Positions 32,171-40,240 of a stretch of 40,240 bases of DNA are shown one piece after another. Both the position numbers and the translations under genes were made by a program. The stretch is from the NCBI GenBank assembly GCA_000818945.1, contig KN805387.1, forward strand, positions 59,256 to 99,495, given 5' to 3'. This DNA is from Schizochytrium sp. CCTCC M209059 (taxonomy: Eukaryota > Sar > Bigyra > Thraustochytrida > Thraustochytriidae). Positions within the stretch are counted from its first letter, which is position 1; each line of letters begins with the position of its first letter. The notes beneath the pieces are model-generated. The model worked only from the letters and a program-made list of their open reading frames with translations, had not been told where the DNA came from and did no database searches.

Positions 32171-35092
32171 ATGGACCACGCCAGTCGCCTGCGACGACGG
32201 ACTACGGGGCCCCGGTCGCGGAAACGAAGCCGGACACCAACAGCGCGGGGCCGCGCGGCGCCAGCAGACGACCAAGGAGAAGAGGACGACCAGCCCTTGC
32301 TCGATTCCGCAAGCGCTGCACAGCCGCAAGATGGTCGCGACCTTGCTTTCCGCGAGGACCATCAACGCGCAAAACAGCCGCTAGCGGAGCATCCGCATGC
32401 GGGCCAGCAGACGGATGCCCAAAGCCCGGACGATCCGAGACGACGGCCAGGTCCTCTCAGGCAACGTAGCGTCAGTTCATCCTCTATGTCGCAGTCCTCG
32501 TTATGGACCATTGGCCTTTTGGAGCGTGTCACTGAGTCCATCCTACGCTTTGTAGAGTCGATGGCCCGCTCGCGCGTCGACGAGCGTGGCCACAATCCGC
32601 TCGATCGCTTCATGCGCGCCGATGACCCCGGCAAGGCCTTTTGCCCGTCCATGCGCGTCGTGCTGATCGTCTTGCTTGGATTCTTTCTCACCACCGGCGC
32701 CGTGTACTTGACCGAGGACCAGTACATCAAAGGCCCACTTCTGAGCGACGAACGTGGTGTCACCAACGCCACCGACTTTCCAGTGCATATTGCCTTTCGC
32801 AACGTTGGCTGCTCCATCTCCGACAGGGCCGACCCTGTCTTGGACCGCGTCACGGGCGAAATTCGACCCGGCACACTCACTGCAATCCTCGGCCGCAGCG
32901 GCTCTGGCAAAACCACGCTTGCCAATCTCATCCTCGGTCGCTCACGCAAATTTTGCGACCGCCAGTACGGGCGTGTGTACATGAATGGTCGACCGCGTTC
33001 GCTTGAAGTCATTCTCGACCGCGTCGGCTTCGTTCCTCAAGATGACGTGCTTTACCCCGAACTCACCGTCGAGGAAACCTTTCGTTTCTCTGCTGAGAGT
33101 CGCCTTCCGCGCACCGCGTCCGCAGCGTACAAGGACCAGGTTCTTGAGGAACTCTTGGACATGCTCGGTCTGCGGCATCTTCGACATACACGCATCGGTT
33201 CAAAGTCCATTGGAGGCCTTAGCGGCGGAGAGGCCAAACGTGTCAGCATCGGTATCGAGCTCATTACTCAGCCAAGCATTCTCATCATGGATGAGCCCAC
33301 CAGTGGTCTTGATAGTGCCGCTGCTTACACCCTCATTCAAATGCTGCGTCGCGTCGCCGATCGAGGCGTTGCCGTGGTCGCCGTCTTGCATCAGCCCACG
33401 ACACGCATCTACAATCTGCTCAATGACACCATCTTGCTGCGCGCTGGCCGACCCGTTTACGTAGGTCGACGCGAAAAGGTTCTCGACTACTTTGAGTCGC
33501 TCGGTTTTCGTATTCCAGACTTTGACTCCCACGCCAACATCACCACGGAGTCCGATGACTCTCACGCGCTGAGTACAGGCGCCCCCACTTCCTCTGGCAG
33601 TCGTGACCCAGCCAACTCGAGCAAAATAGACGGCCTGGTGGACTATAGGAAGCACGTTTCGGAAGAGCTTGATGACGAAAATGGTGATGACGTCCCGGAG
33701 TCGTACTATGCAGCCGGTGTCTCGCCCCCGGAATTTCTTCTCGACATTCTAGCGGGTTTTGTCAAACCAGAAAGAGCGCCCGCTAAACGTGACGACGGGG
33801 GCAGTGTGAGCCTCGAGTCTCTCTGGATAGAGAACGGCGATGTGGACGGACATTGGCAAGACATTGAAATTGGCATGGACCGATTGCGTCGCGAAGAACA
33901 GAGTCGCGTCGAGCGTCTGTATGCTTCCAACGAAAGCACTGGCGTCACGACGTCTGGGGCGTTTCGGAGCATCGTTTTTGCAGATTCGGGTCTGGAAGCT
34001 TGTGATGAGAATTACCCTTCGGTTTTTCGTTATTGGTGCTACATCCTTTGGGGCCTTAGCGGTGAGCCCGGCGACCCATCGTACCCGGTGAGGCCAAAGC
34101 AAGGCTTGTTTTATCAGGTTCAGCTTTGGTTTGTCAGTTTCGCGCGCATCACCTGGCGTCGGGGCATTTTTGTCGAGGCTGGCGTCATCAGTTTGCTCGC
34201 CAGCGCCGTCGGCTTTACTCGCTCGTACAATGTGACATGGAACCGCCGCGCGCTGGGAGGATTCTTTATCAGTATTGCCCTCACACTCTCTGGCATGCTT
34301 GCTGCGCTCTTCAATGATGACATTGGCCCGGTGCGCCGAGCCGCAGACTCTGGCATGACCCTCGGAGCCTACGAGCTTGCAATGATCATCTTCATCTTTT
34401 TCAAGGCAATCGTTGTGGCCCATATTTTTGCAATCGTGTACTTTTCCATGCTCTACCTACGTCGTGGCGTTTGGTGCACCTCACCCTTTTCGCTCTCGTA
34501 CTACTTTGAGTTTGCCCACCTCTTGCATGAGCTCTACATGTGCGCGCATAGCATCGGTAGTCTCATTTGCGCCATTTCAGACCACAACCTGCTGCAGGCG
34601 TACCTCATGTCGCTCGCCGTCTTCATTTGCGTGCACACCTTTGCGTTTTTCGCACCGAGCCAGAATCAGATTCTGGAGGACGCGCTCATGTTTGGGCGCT
34701 TCAATTCGGCGCCGCTGGTCAACTTTATTTGCAGCCTCTCGTACGTGCGGTACTTTATGGAGGCCTACCTTCTCTGGGAGCCAACAGACGATGATGTCGT
34801 GAGTCGCAACACTGCCTTGCGCTACCATGGCTATCACGAGCGTCACAAGTCCATGTGTTACACCTCGCTCTTCGCCATTTGGACCTTTAACCAAGCCATG
34901 CGCTTCCTCATGTTCGCGCGCCAAAACCGCAATGTTTTCAACTCACTCCACGACACCCCGCTCTTTATCATCTTTGTATCCAAGCTCATTGTGTCCTTCA
35001 TCTTTGCCATCAGCATCATGACCGTCGTTCACGAGCTGCCTCGTCTGCGGGCGATCTTCAGCAAGGCCCGCGCCGCGAGTTCTTCCTTATAG
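32171..35092 (+). CDS. ABCG-family half-transporter
   Basis: A 973-residue predicted ATP-driven exporter, probably of lipids or hydrophobic compounds, with the nucleotide-binding domain before the membrane domain as in subfamily G. The start at 32171 has an ideal context (GCCATGG). Residues 1-155 are polar and Arg-rich, and a membrane segment (MRVVLIVLLGFFLTTGAVYL) lies at about 160-180. The ATPase domain shows Walker A GRSGSGKTT (241-249), Q-loop VGFVPQDD, signature LSGGEAKRVSIG (near 350), Walker B ILIMDEPTSGLD (near 371) and H-loop VLHQPT. A long polar linker (about 450-640) follows, then about six hydrophobic segments between 665 and 960. The extra N-terminal membrane segment resembles the plant ABCG24/28 type. 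As a half-transporter it should dimerise. Substrate unknown. Confidence 0.92.
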   Translation: MDHASRLRRRTTGPRSRKRSRTPTARGRAAPADDQGEEDDQPLLDSASAAQPQDGRDLAFREDHQRAKQPLAEHPHAGQQTDAQSPDDPRRRPGPLRQRSVSSSSMSQSSLWTIGLLERVTESILRFVESMARSRVDERGHNPLDRFMRADDPGKAFCPSMRVVLIVLLGFFLTTGAVYLTEDQYIKGPLLSDERGVTNATDFPVHIAFRNVGCSISDRADPVLDRVTGEIRPGTLTAILGRSGSGKTTLANLILGRSRKFCDRQYGRVYMNGRPRSLEVILDRVGFVPQDDVLYPELTVEETFRFSAESRLPRTASAAYKDQVLEELLDMLGLRHLRHTRIGSKSIGGLSGGEAKRVSIGIELITQPSILIMDEPTSGLDSAAAYTLIQMLRRVADRGVAVVAVLHQPTTRIYNLLNDTILLRAGRPVYVGRREKVLDYFESLGFRIPDFDSHANITTESDDSHALSTGAPTSSGSRDPANSSKIDGLVDYRKHVSEELDDENGDDVPESYYAAGVSPPEFLLDILAGFVKPERAPAKRDDGGSVSLESLWIENGDVDGHWQDIEIGMDRLRREEQSRVERLYASNESTGVTTSGAFRSIVFADSGLEACDENYPSVFRYWCYILWGLSGEPGDPSYPVRPKQGLFYQVQLWFVSFARITWRRGIFVEAGVISLLASAVGFTRSYNVTWNRRALGGFFISIALTLSGMLAALFNDDIGPVRRAADSGMTLGAYELAMIIFIFFKAIVVAHIFAIVYFSMLYLRRGVWCTSPFSLSYYFEFAHLLHELYMCAHSIGSLICAISDHNLLQAYLMSLAVFICVHTFAFFAPSQNQILEDALMFGRFNSAPLVNFICSLSYVRYFMEAYLLWEPTDDDVVSRNTALRYHGYHERHKSMCYTSLFAIWTFNQAMRFLMFARQNRNVFNSLHDTPLFIIFVSKLIVSFIFAISIMTVVHELPRLRAIFSKARAASSSL

Positions 35093-36094
35093 CGAACGAA
35101 CGCTTCGAGACCAAACATTATCATTATCATCATCATCATTATTATCACTTAGGCCTATCTGCTCATGGAGAATGTCTCTATGGAGTCCTACTGCCCACTT
35201 TGTGGACGGACGAGTATAGGCCTAGGAGGCTAAATCTCAAGTCCAACTCTCAAAATCATCATCGATCATTCTGATCGCTTGCCTTCTCATGAAGAATGCC
35301 ACGGGAGTCCAACTACAACCTCCTTCCTCGACGGACCAAAATAAACCTCACATCCACATCTCAAGACCGGACCGCCGCGCCTCGCTGCCATCATCACCCC
35401 CTCCCTACCTGGCAAGCCCACTTGCGGCTCCTCCGAGTCCTCACCAAAAACAATGAACCCTTCTCAAGTCGCCACTTCTTCCCCTCGTCCCATGCTCAGC
35501 TCGTCACGCGCTTCCAGCTCATGCCAGCCTGAAGTTGCGACGTCGATGCCGATGTCGATGTCGATGCCGACGACGTCGAAAAGCCAGCCTAGCCGAAGCC
35601 GCCTCAACAATCTACCTCGACGCCCATGACGCCCACGGTGATGCTGCTGGCGTACCCTGGAGTCCACTGCAGAATACCGTGCACGGTAGCGGCCGCCCTG
35701 TGTCGCACGCACGCGGAGGGCAAGGTCGCGCTCGCGCTGGACGCGCTCGTGCCGGGGCTGCAGCAGTTCGCGAGGGAGCGGCGGAGCCTGTGCGGCGGAG
35801 CGTGCGCGGCGGAGCCTCGCGCGGCGGGGCCTCGCGCGGCGGCGGCCAGACTCGCTCCGGGCGCGGCGCGTGTCCCGGGTCCAGGCCGCGACAGGGTTCT
35901 TTCTGGCCGGGATCGGCGCGGAGCTGGACCTGGCGGGCCTCGCGCAGAACAGGGCAAAGAGGAGGCGCTCGCAGGCGCGCGCGCAGGCTGGCGGAAAGTC
36001 CTTGAGGGCCTGCACGAGTTCGTGCTCGCGTCCTCGCGCACGATCAGATCGCCAACAACGTGAAGAGGAAAAGAAAACAAGGTCAGCGACGGCT
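35093..36094. other. Spacer and leader between the transporter and the TM2 protein
   Basis: The first 300 bases are AT-richer, with an ATC/ATT run (35117-35147) and an imperfect tandem duplication at 35162-35400. AATAAA at about 35340-35345 could end the transporter transcript. From 35530 the sequence becomes a GC-rich leader. It contains a 145-codon frame at 35626-36063 that starts with ATG and stops about 30 bases before the next gene, a possible upstream frame but unlike any known protein. Confidence 0.4.
35162..35400. repeat. Imperfect tandem duplication, period about 124 bp
   Basis: CTCATGGAGAATG at 35162 and CTCATGAAGAATG at 35286 each begin a block with a GGAGTCC-ACT segment, a GACGGAC segment and an AAATCTCAAG or ACATCTCAAG segment in the same order. 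Diverged two-copy repeat in the 3' flank of the transporter gene. Confidence 0.6.
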
Positions 36095-39000
36095 ATGCAG
36101 CCTGACGTGCTGCCGGCTGGAGAGAGGGACTTCGAAGAAGACGGGGAGGTGTTCTTCTCTCCGCTTGACGCGCCGTTCTCGCCGTATACGTTCTCGGATT
36201 ACTCCGGTGAGCATAGCGAGTACTTGACATCGCCTGCTTCCGGAGGCGAAGTCGGCAGTGAGCACGATTCACGAAAGGACCTGGATTCGCAGCTTCAGAT
36301 TCAGCAACAAGACCAACATTACTATCCTTACCAGCAGGACCAGCAGTCCCATCACCACCAGCATCAGGACGCATCGGGACTTTTGGCCCCCATACTTGGG
36401 ACTCAAGACCTGACTCATATCCCGGGCGAAGAGGTGACGTCCATGGACAACGATGCTCACGGAAACAGCGGGATTCATCGTCCGATCATCGAGGAGCAAT
36501 ACGACCACGCCTTTGAAGACATCATAGACCTTCTCGACGATGACTTGACAGCCTTTGAACGCCAAGGCGAGCAAACGACTCCCAGCATTCCAAGCGCCAG
36601 TCCGAACCCCAACAACATTGGTGCCGGACTCTTTGATCACAATCCTCCTTCGCACAGCCATCCCTCGACTGATCACCTCTCACCGGACTTTCAGGGCTTT
36701 GCCTCTAACGAGGCTCAAGTAGATTCGCAGCATGCGCGGTTTCAAGAGGACAAGGCGCACGCAGGTCTCTTGACGTACGCAGCACCATCCTTGAGCATTT
36801 CAAGCAAGAGTTTCGAGTCAAAACGTTCCGACAGCGAGGGTCGTGTTCCCGTTAAATACGAGCCTCAATTGCTCGCGCCGGTGGGCTCAATCTCGATGCC
36901 AGATGCACAAGGAGAACTATCAAGGGAACACGCCACGCTTGGCAATAGCAATAGCAATGGGCACACCGACTTTTTCGAAAACCTTGAAGACGTACTCGAT
37001 CCTTACATTGATGAGCCCGGGGCTGCTCCATACGGGTCAGAATGTTCTTCCGCACAAGCGCCAGCGTCTTCGTCTAGCGCCATGCATGGTCCGAGCTCAT
37101 CTTCCTCCTCTTCTTCTTCTTCTTCTTCTTCTTCTTCTTCTTCTTCTTCTCATCCCTCGACATCCTCGGCCATACCCTCGAAACTGCCTTCGCCCCCAGC
37201 ACCGCCGCCGATGATCCAGTCACGTGAGGTCTCCGAAACGAGCGAGGTATCCATGCCCAGACAACCAGAGCCCCTCGAAGATACTGTGGGGTCCTCGGCG
37301 CAGCTGTCTTTCAGGTCAAGCTTTCACCCCAAGTATTGGCGCAACGACCGCAAAAATCTGCAATGCTTTCCGGTGTGTCCCGAATTCGGCGACTATTATA
37401 CGATGCGCGTCACGGGACAACGCCACAGTATTAGTGGCGGAGGTACTTGCAGCAGTAAAGTTGAGGCCACGCTGAGCGGCGCAAATGTGGATCTGCAGCG
37501 GGTCACAGCGCTTTCGCGCATCGATCTTGCGACGCAAGATGGACGCTTGACGTCCATACGACCTGGCATGGTGCTGAGCTCAGACAGCTTTCAGTCGCTC
37601 GTCAAGCACTGTCTACGGGGGAAAGTGGAAGCGCAGTCCGACGGCAGCGCCCTCATCAGCTTCAAGGCCACTTGCTGGAAACTCAATGTCACCTTGTCCA
37701 AGAAGCGAAGACCAAAAGACAAACCTGATCTCGCTCCAAAATATTCCTTCGAAGTGATCTGCGCAGAGCAACTTCCGGATGGGTCGATGAAAATCATTTC
37801 AAACGTTCTCTCACGATACTTTTGCATTGCTAGCACGCGCACGCTGGCTCGCGAACTCGAAGCCTCGCAAACTACTGAAAAGGGCGTTGAAAAGGGATCC
37901 GTCTCGCCTAGCTCATCATCAAGTCGAGGACCCAAACGAGCATATGACCCTGGTGACGAATGCGAAACGTCAAAGCGGTCCCGCCCTCTTGCGCAGGAGG
38001 AAAGAGTGGAGTTTAATAGCGTCGAGCACACGCATGATATTGCCCCACTACCTGTACAACGACAAACGGAAGAGCGTGTCGGACGCGCGCACAATGTTTA
38101 CAAGGTACAAGAGCAGACCTTGGAGGTCGATCGCAGACAGGGCAAGGCTGAGACCCCACGGGCTTTTGGCGAGCCTGTTTCACCAGGCAGCGACGACGAA
38201 GACAAAAACGGAAATGATGGTTTGGGCGAGCATGATGGCGAGGAGGAGGAGAAGAAAGACGAAACGGACAGAGAATTGGATTCGAAGGACGACGACTGCT
38301 CCGCGCCTGTGTTGGAAGAAGCAAATGCAGACCGGGATCAAGATGAATCAAGCGAAATGCACAAAGTACAAGGAGGCGCAACTGGCGCAAGGGCGGCCGC
38401 CAACGTCACTCGGTACCGCAGCAGTGGCGGCAACCTTAAACTCGACAGTGACAATACTGAAGATGAGACCCGGGCAAGCGTCAAGACGCCAACCTCGCCG
38501 CTTCAAGATGAACATGTTGGAGGAGATCGTGAGGAGCGTATGCAGACGGGTCTTCCGGCCATCGAAGCTCGTCCTGCTAATGTTGAAGATACAGAGTACC
38601 CTCTAGCAAACGTGACTTCGGAGAATGCGGGATTGTCGCAGCGCCATCCTAGTGTCCTCATGCAGGATCCACGCCAGCCTGTGCATCCCTTAATCATCGA
38701 AGATGCAATGCTGAGCCCGTCCGAAGAGCACAGCGTTGTGGTCGCGTACTTGTATTGCTTCTTTTTTGGTATCTTTGGCGCGCACCATTTTTATCTCGGA
38801 CGGACCTCCTGGGGTATCTTTTACGCATGCACGCTTGGCGTCATGGGTCTGGGCTGGCTCTTTGACATGATTCGTATGCCTTCTCTCGTGCAACGCGTGG
38901 ACAGTGGCGATATGGCACCTTGCTCGTTGCCAGAGACCTATGTGCTTTGGCTTACCTTTGGCTACTTTGGTGCGCATCGCTTTGCGCTTGGCCATTACAA

Positions 39001-39406
39001 ATGGGGATTGTACTATCTATTTACAGTAGGCGGAATGGGCTTAGGTTGGCTTGCGGACGCCTTCCGATTGCCAGATATGCATCACGCAATGCTCGTTCGT
39101 GGCGACCACTATGAACGGGACTATTCACTCGTCGACGCTTACATCCTTTGGCTTCCGCTCGGTCTCTTTGGCGCTCATCGCTACTATATCGGCGACTATA
39201 AGTGGGGAATGGTGTATACCTTCACTTTTGGCATTTTGGGAATTGGTTGGGCCCTAGACGCCTTTTGTTTGCCGGATATGATCCGCTCTAAACAGCAGAT
39301 GCTCGAGTTGCAGCGCCAACCTCCGATGCTAGCTCAAGATCGGGATCATCATGACGGAGAAGGTCTTGCCGCGGGTGGAGATATTGAAATGCAGAACTTG
39401 AGCTAG
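36095..39406 (+). CDS. Putative membrane-tethered regulator: CFPxC domain plus three TM2 domains
   Basis: A 1103-residue single-exon protein. Residues 1-400 are acidic and Gln/His/Ser-rich, with acidic-aromatic patches (DFEEDGEVFFSPLDAPFSPY, AFEDIIDLLDDDLTAFE) like transcription-activation segments, and a run of about 20 Ser near 333-353. Residues about 405-585 match the domain of the - strand gene at 17649-20618: KNLQCFPVCPEF, a Gly/Cys-rich turn, SALISFKATCWKLNV, YSFEVICAEQLPDGSMKI and SRYFCIASTR. A long acidic linker with a basic patch (KRSRP) follows. Residues about 881-1066 are three TM2 domains: GIFGAHHFYLG, GYFGAHRFALG and GLFGAHRYYIG, each followed by a G-x-G-W-x-x-D segment. The C-terminus is short and polar. 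The start at 36095 is the first ATG in frame; the upstream frame is leader. Membrane-tethered transcription control is inferred from the layout alone. Confidence 0.8.
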   Translation: MQPDVLPAGERDFEEDGEVFFSPLDAPFSPYTFSDYSGEHSEYLTSPASGGEVGSEHDSRKDLDSQLQIQQQDQHYYPYQQDQQSHHHQHQDASGLLAPILGTQDLTHIPGEEVTSMDNDAHGNSGIHRPIIEEQYDHAFEDIIDLLDDDLTAFERQGEQTTPSIPSASPNPNNIGAGLFDHNPPSHSHPSTDHLSPDFQGFASNEAQVDSQHARFQEDKAHAGLLTYAAPSLSISSKSFESKRSDSEGRVPVKYEPQLLAPVGSISMPDAQGELSREHATLGNSNSNGHTDFFENLEDVLDPYIDEPGAAPYGSECSSAQAPASSSSAMHGPSSSSSSSSSSSSSSSSSSSHPSTSSAIPSKLPSPPAPPPMIQSREVSETSEVSMPRQPEPLEDTVGSSAQLSFRSSFHPKYWRNDRKNLQCFPVCPEFGDYYTMRVTGQRHSISGGGTCSSKVEATLSGANVDLQRVTALSRIDLATQDGRLTSIRPGMVLSSDSFQSLVKHCLRGKVEAQSDGSALISFKATCWKLNVTLSKKRRPKDKPDLAPKYSFEVICAEQLPDGSMKIISNVLSRYFCIASTRTLARELEASQTTEKGVEKGSVSPSSSSSRGPKRAYDPGDECETSKRSRPLAQEERVEFNSVEHTHDIAPLPVQRQTEERVGRAHNVYKVQEQTLEVDRRQGKAETPRAFGEPVSPGSDDEDKNGNDGLGEHDGEEEEKKDETDRELDSKDDDCSAPVLEEANADRDQDESSEMHKVQGGATGARAAANVTRYRSSGGNLKLDSDNTEDETRASVKTPTSPLQDEHVGGDREERMQTGLPAIEARPANVEDTEYPLANVTSENAGLSQRHPSVLMQDPRQPVHPLIIEDAMLSPSEEHSVVVAYLYCFFFGIFGAHHFYLGRTSWGIFYACTLGVMGLGWLFDMIRMPSLVQRVDSGDMAPCSLPETYVLWLTFGYFGAHRFALGHYKWGLYYLFTVGGMGLGWLADAFRLPDMHHAMLVRGDHYERDYSLVDAYILWLPLGLFGAHRYYIGDYKWGMVYTFTFGILGIGWALDAFCLPDMIRSKQQMLELQRQPPMLAQDRDHHDGEGLAAGGDIEMQNLS
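37100..37150 (+). repeat. TCT/TTC trinucleotide run encoding poly-Ser
   Basis: About 16 TCT units after mixed TCA/TCC codons, giving about 20 consecutive Ser in the TM2 protein between the acidic N-terminal part and the CFPxC domain. Likely length-variable. Confidence 0.9.
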
Positions 39407-39962
39407 CTTGCTTGCATTTCTTTGCTTTTGTTGTTGTTTTTTTACCTTCAGCACATGTCATGAAACTTCATTCCTACTTTTTTTGTGTCTTGCCGATTGA
39501 ATTTCTTGTCTCTTTGTCAATCCTCGCAAGCGACCTGTCTAGCAGTCGCGTGTAGTTTGCTCCACGAGATTTACCTATTGACATCTACCGATTGCTATTG
39601 CTATGGTAGTATCATAAACGCGCAAGAGTAGAACACGGCCCCCAAGCGTGGCATGGGTTCTCCGCATCCGTCTCGGTCTCGGTCTCAGTGGGCCCGACGC
39701 ATGCTCATGTTTGTATTCTATCTTCGTGCCGTGTACCTTTGACTACAATCCCGCCAGACCTATTCATTCACTGTCAATGTTTCCCATCCCAGATTCCCAC
39801 CTCACTCCTCTCCCGTCGGCCTCGTCAAAATCCCGCTTCTCCTCGATCGTCGCCCCACTCCTCTCTGCAGACGTGGTCCTTCACGTCGCCCTGGCTCCGC
39901 ACCCAAGCGCCAAAACGTCGAGCGGCCGTTTACCTGCTGCTGCTGCCGCCGCTTCTGCTGCT
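39407..39962. other. 3' flank of the TM2 protein gene
   Basis: AT-richer sequence with T runs after the stop codon. No canonical AATAAA on the + strand and no gene seen. Confidence 0.4.
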
Positions 39963-40109
39963 TCACAATGACGATCTCCAGCCTCGGTCTTCGTCTTCGG
40001 CGGCTGCAGGCAGTGGCTGCGCGAGCGGTGGTCCTCGGGGTGGCCGTAGGCCTGCAATACCGGCCTCGCCATTGACGTTGGCCTTGTCGCGGGCGACGGC
40101 GCACTGTCT
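39963..40109 (-). CDS. Possible last exon of a gene extending beyond the window
   Basis: On the - strand, after an acceptor-like ACACAG near 40109, a frame of about 45-50 codons has GC-rich third positions and reads CAVARDKANVNGEAGIAG, then Pro-rich and acidic residues, ending at a TGA at 39963-39965. No family was recognised and the upstream part would lie outside the window or further within 40110-40240. A second - strand frame overlaps it (MARPVLQAYGHPEDH), so the frame choice is unsure. Confidence 0.2.
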   Translation of the reverse strand, partial: RQCAVARDKANVNGEAGIAGLRPPRGPPLAQPLPAAAEDEDRGWRSSL

Positions 40110-40240
40110 GTGTGTCTGCATTGTGTGTCTGCGTTGGTGTCTGTCTGTCTGTATGATAGTATGACAGAGACACTGGCTTGGATAGGAGCGAATACAAGGA
40201 TAAGATTGCTTCGGGCAGCAGAAGCCCAACGACCGCAGGC

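Noticed and set aside
1..40240. tRNA or rRNA genes
   Set aside because: I looked for T-loop words of the GTTCRANNC type with a matching acceptor stem and for rRNA-like segments and found none; a covariance-model search was not possible here.

Overview
This is nuclear DNA from a eukaryote: GC-rich (visibly well above 50%), with long single-exon genes, only a few short candidate introns, many microsatellites and one assembly gap (353 Ns, 22464-22816). The gene set (NELF-C/D, fibrillarin, CCDC86/Cgr1, ABCG transporter, CRAL-TRIO and EDR2-C lipid-binding domains, TM2 domains, EF-hand membrane protein) excludes bacteria. Compact GC-rich genes with few introns would fit a stramenopile protist such as a thraustochytrid; that assignment is inference and was not tested.

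Layout. 675-8794 holds three + strand genes: a D-2-hydroxyacid dehydrogenase, a WW-domain NELF-C/D transcription-pausing subunit, and a CRAL-TRIO/EDR2-C lipid-binding protein. They meet tail to tail with two - strand genes at 9264-15943: a HAD-family phosphatase with a possible organelle presequence and a 1555-residue EF-hand multi-pass membrane protein. A small + strand gene at 16674-17314 encodes a poly-Ser protein with two SUMO-interaction-like motifs. It converges on a - strand gene at 17649-20618 for a large nuclear-looking protein with an unassigned 'CFPxC' domain. Next come about 5.3 kb of simple-repeat-rich DNA with no gene I can support, containing the gap.

At 25893-27746 (- strand) lies a two-exon protein-L-isoaspartate methyltransferase-like gene. 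Its intron is mostly 104 perfect copies of a 5-bp repeat and is bounded by an 8-bp direct repeat. It is head to head with CCDC86/Cgr1 (28198-29184, +), followed by fibrillarin (30132-30856, +), both ribosome-biogenesis factors, then an ABCG half-transporter (32171-35092, +). Last is a 1103-residue protein (36095-39406, +) that carries the same CFPxC domain as the 17649-20618 gene but ends in three TM2 membrane domains. A possible gene end lies at the right edge on the - strand.

The most interesting signal is that CFPxC pair: one copy apparently soluble and nuclear, the other fused to a TM2 triplet, which is the layout of a membrane-tethered transcription regulator. Other unusual points are the WW-NELF-C/D fusion, the CRAL-TRIO/EDR2-C fusion, an Sld2/FAM13-like tail on the isoaspartate methyltransferase, the introner-like intron, and a frame break in the fibrillarin N-terminus.
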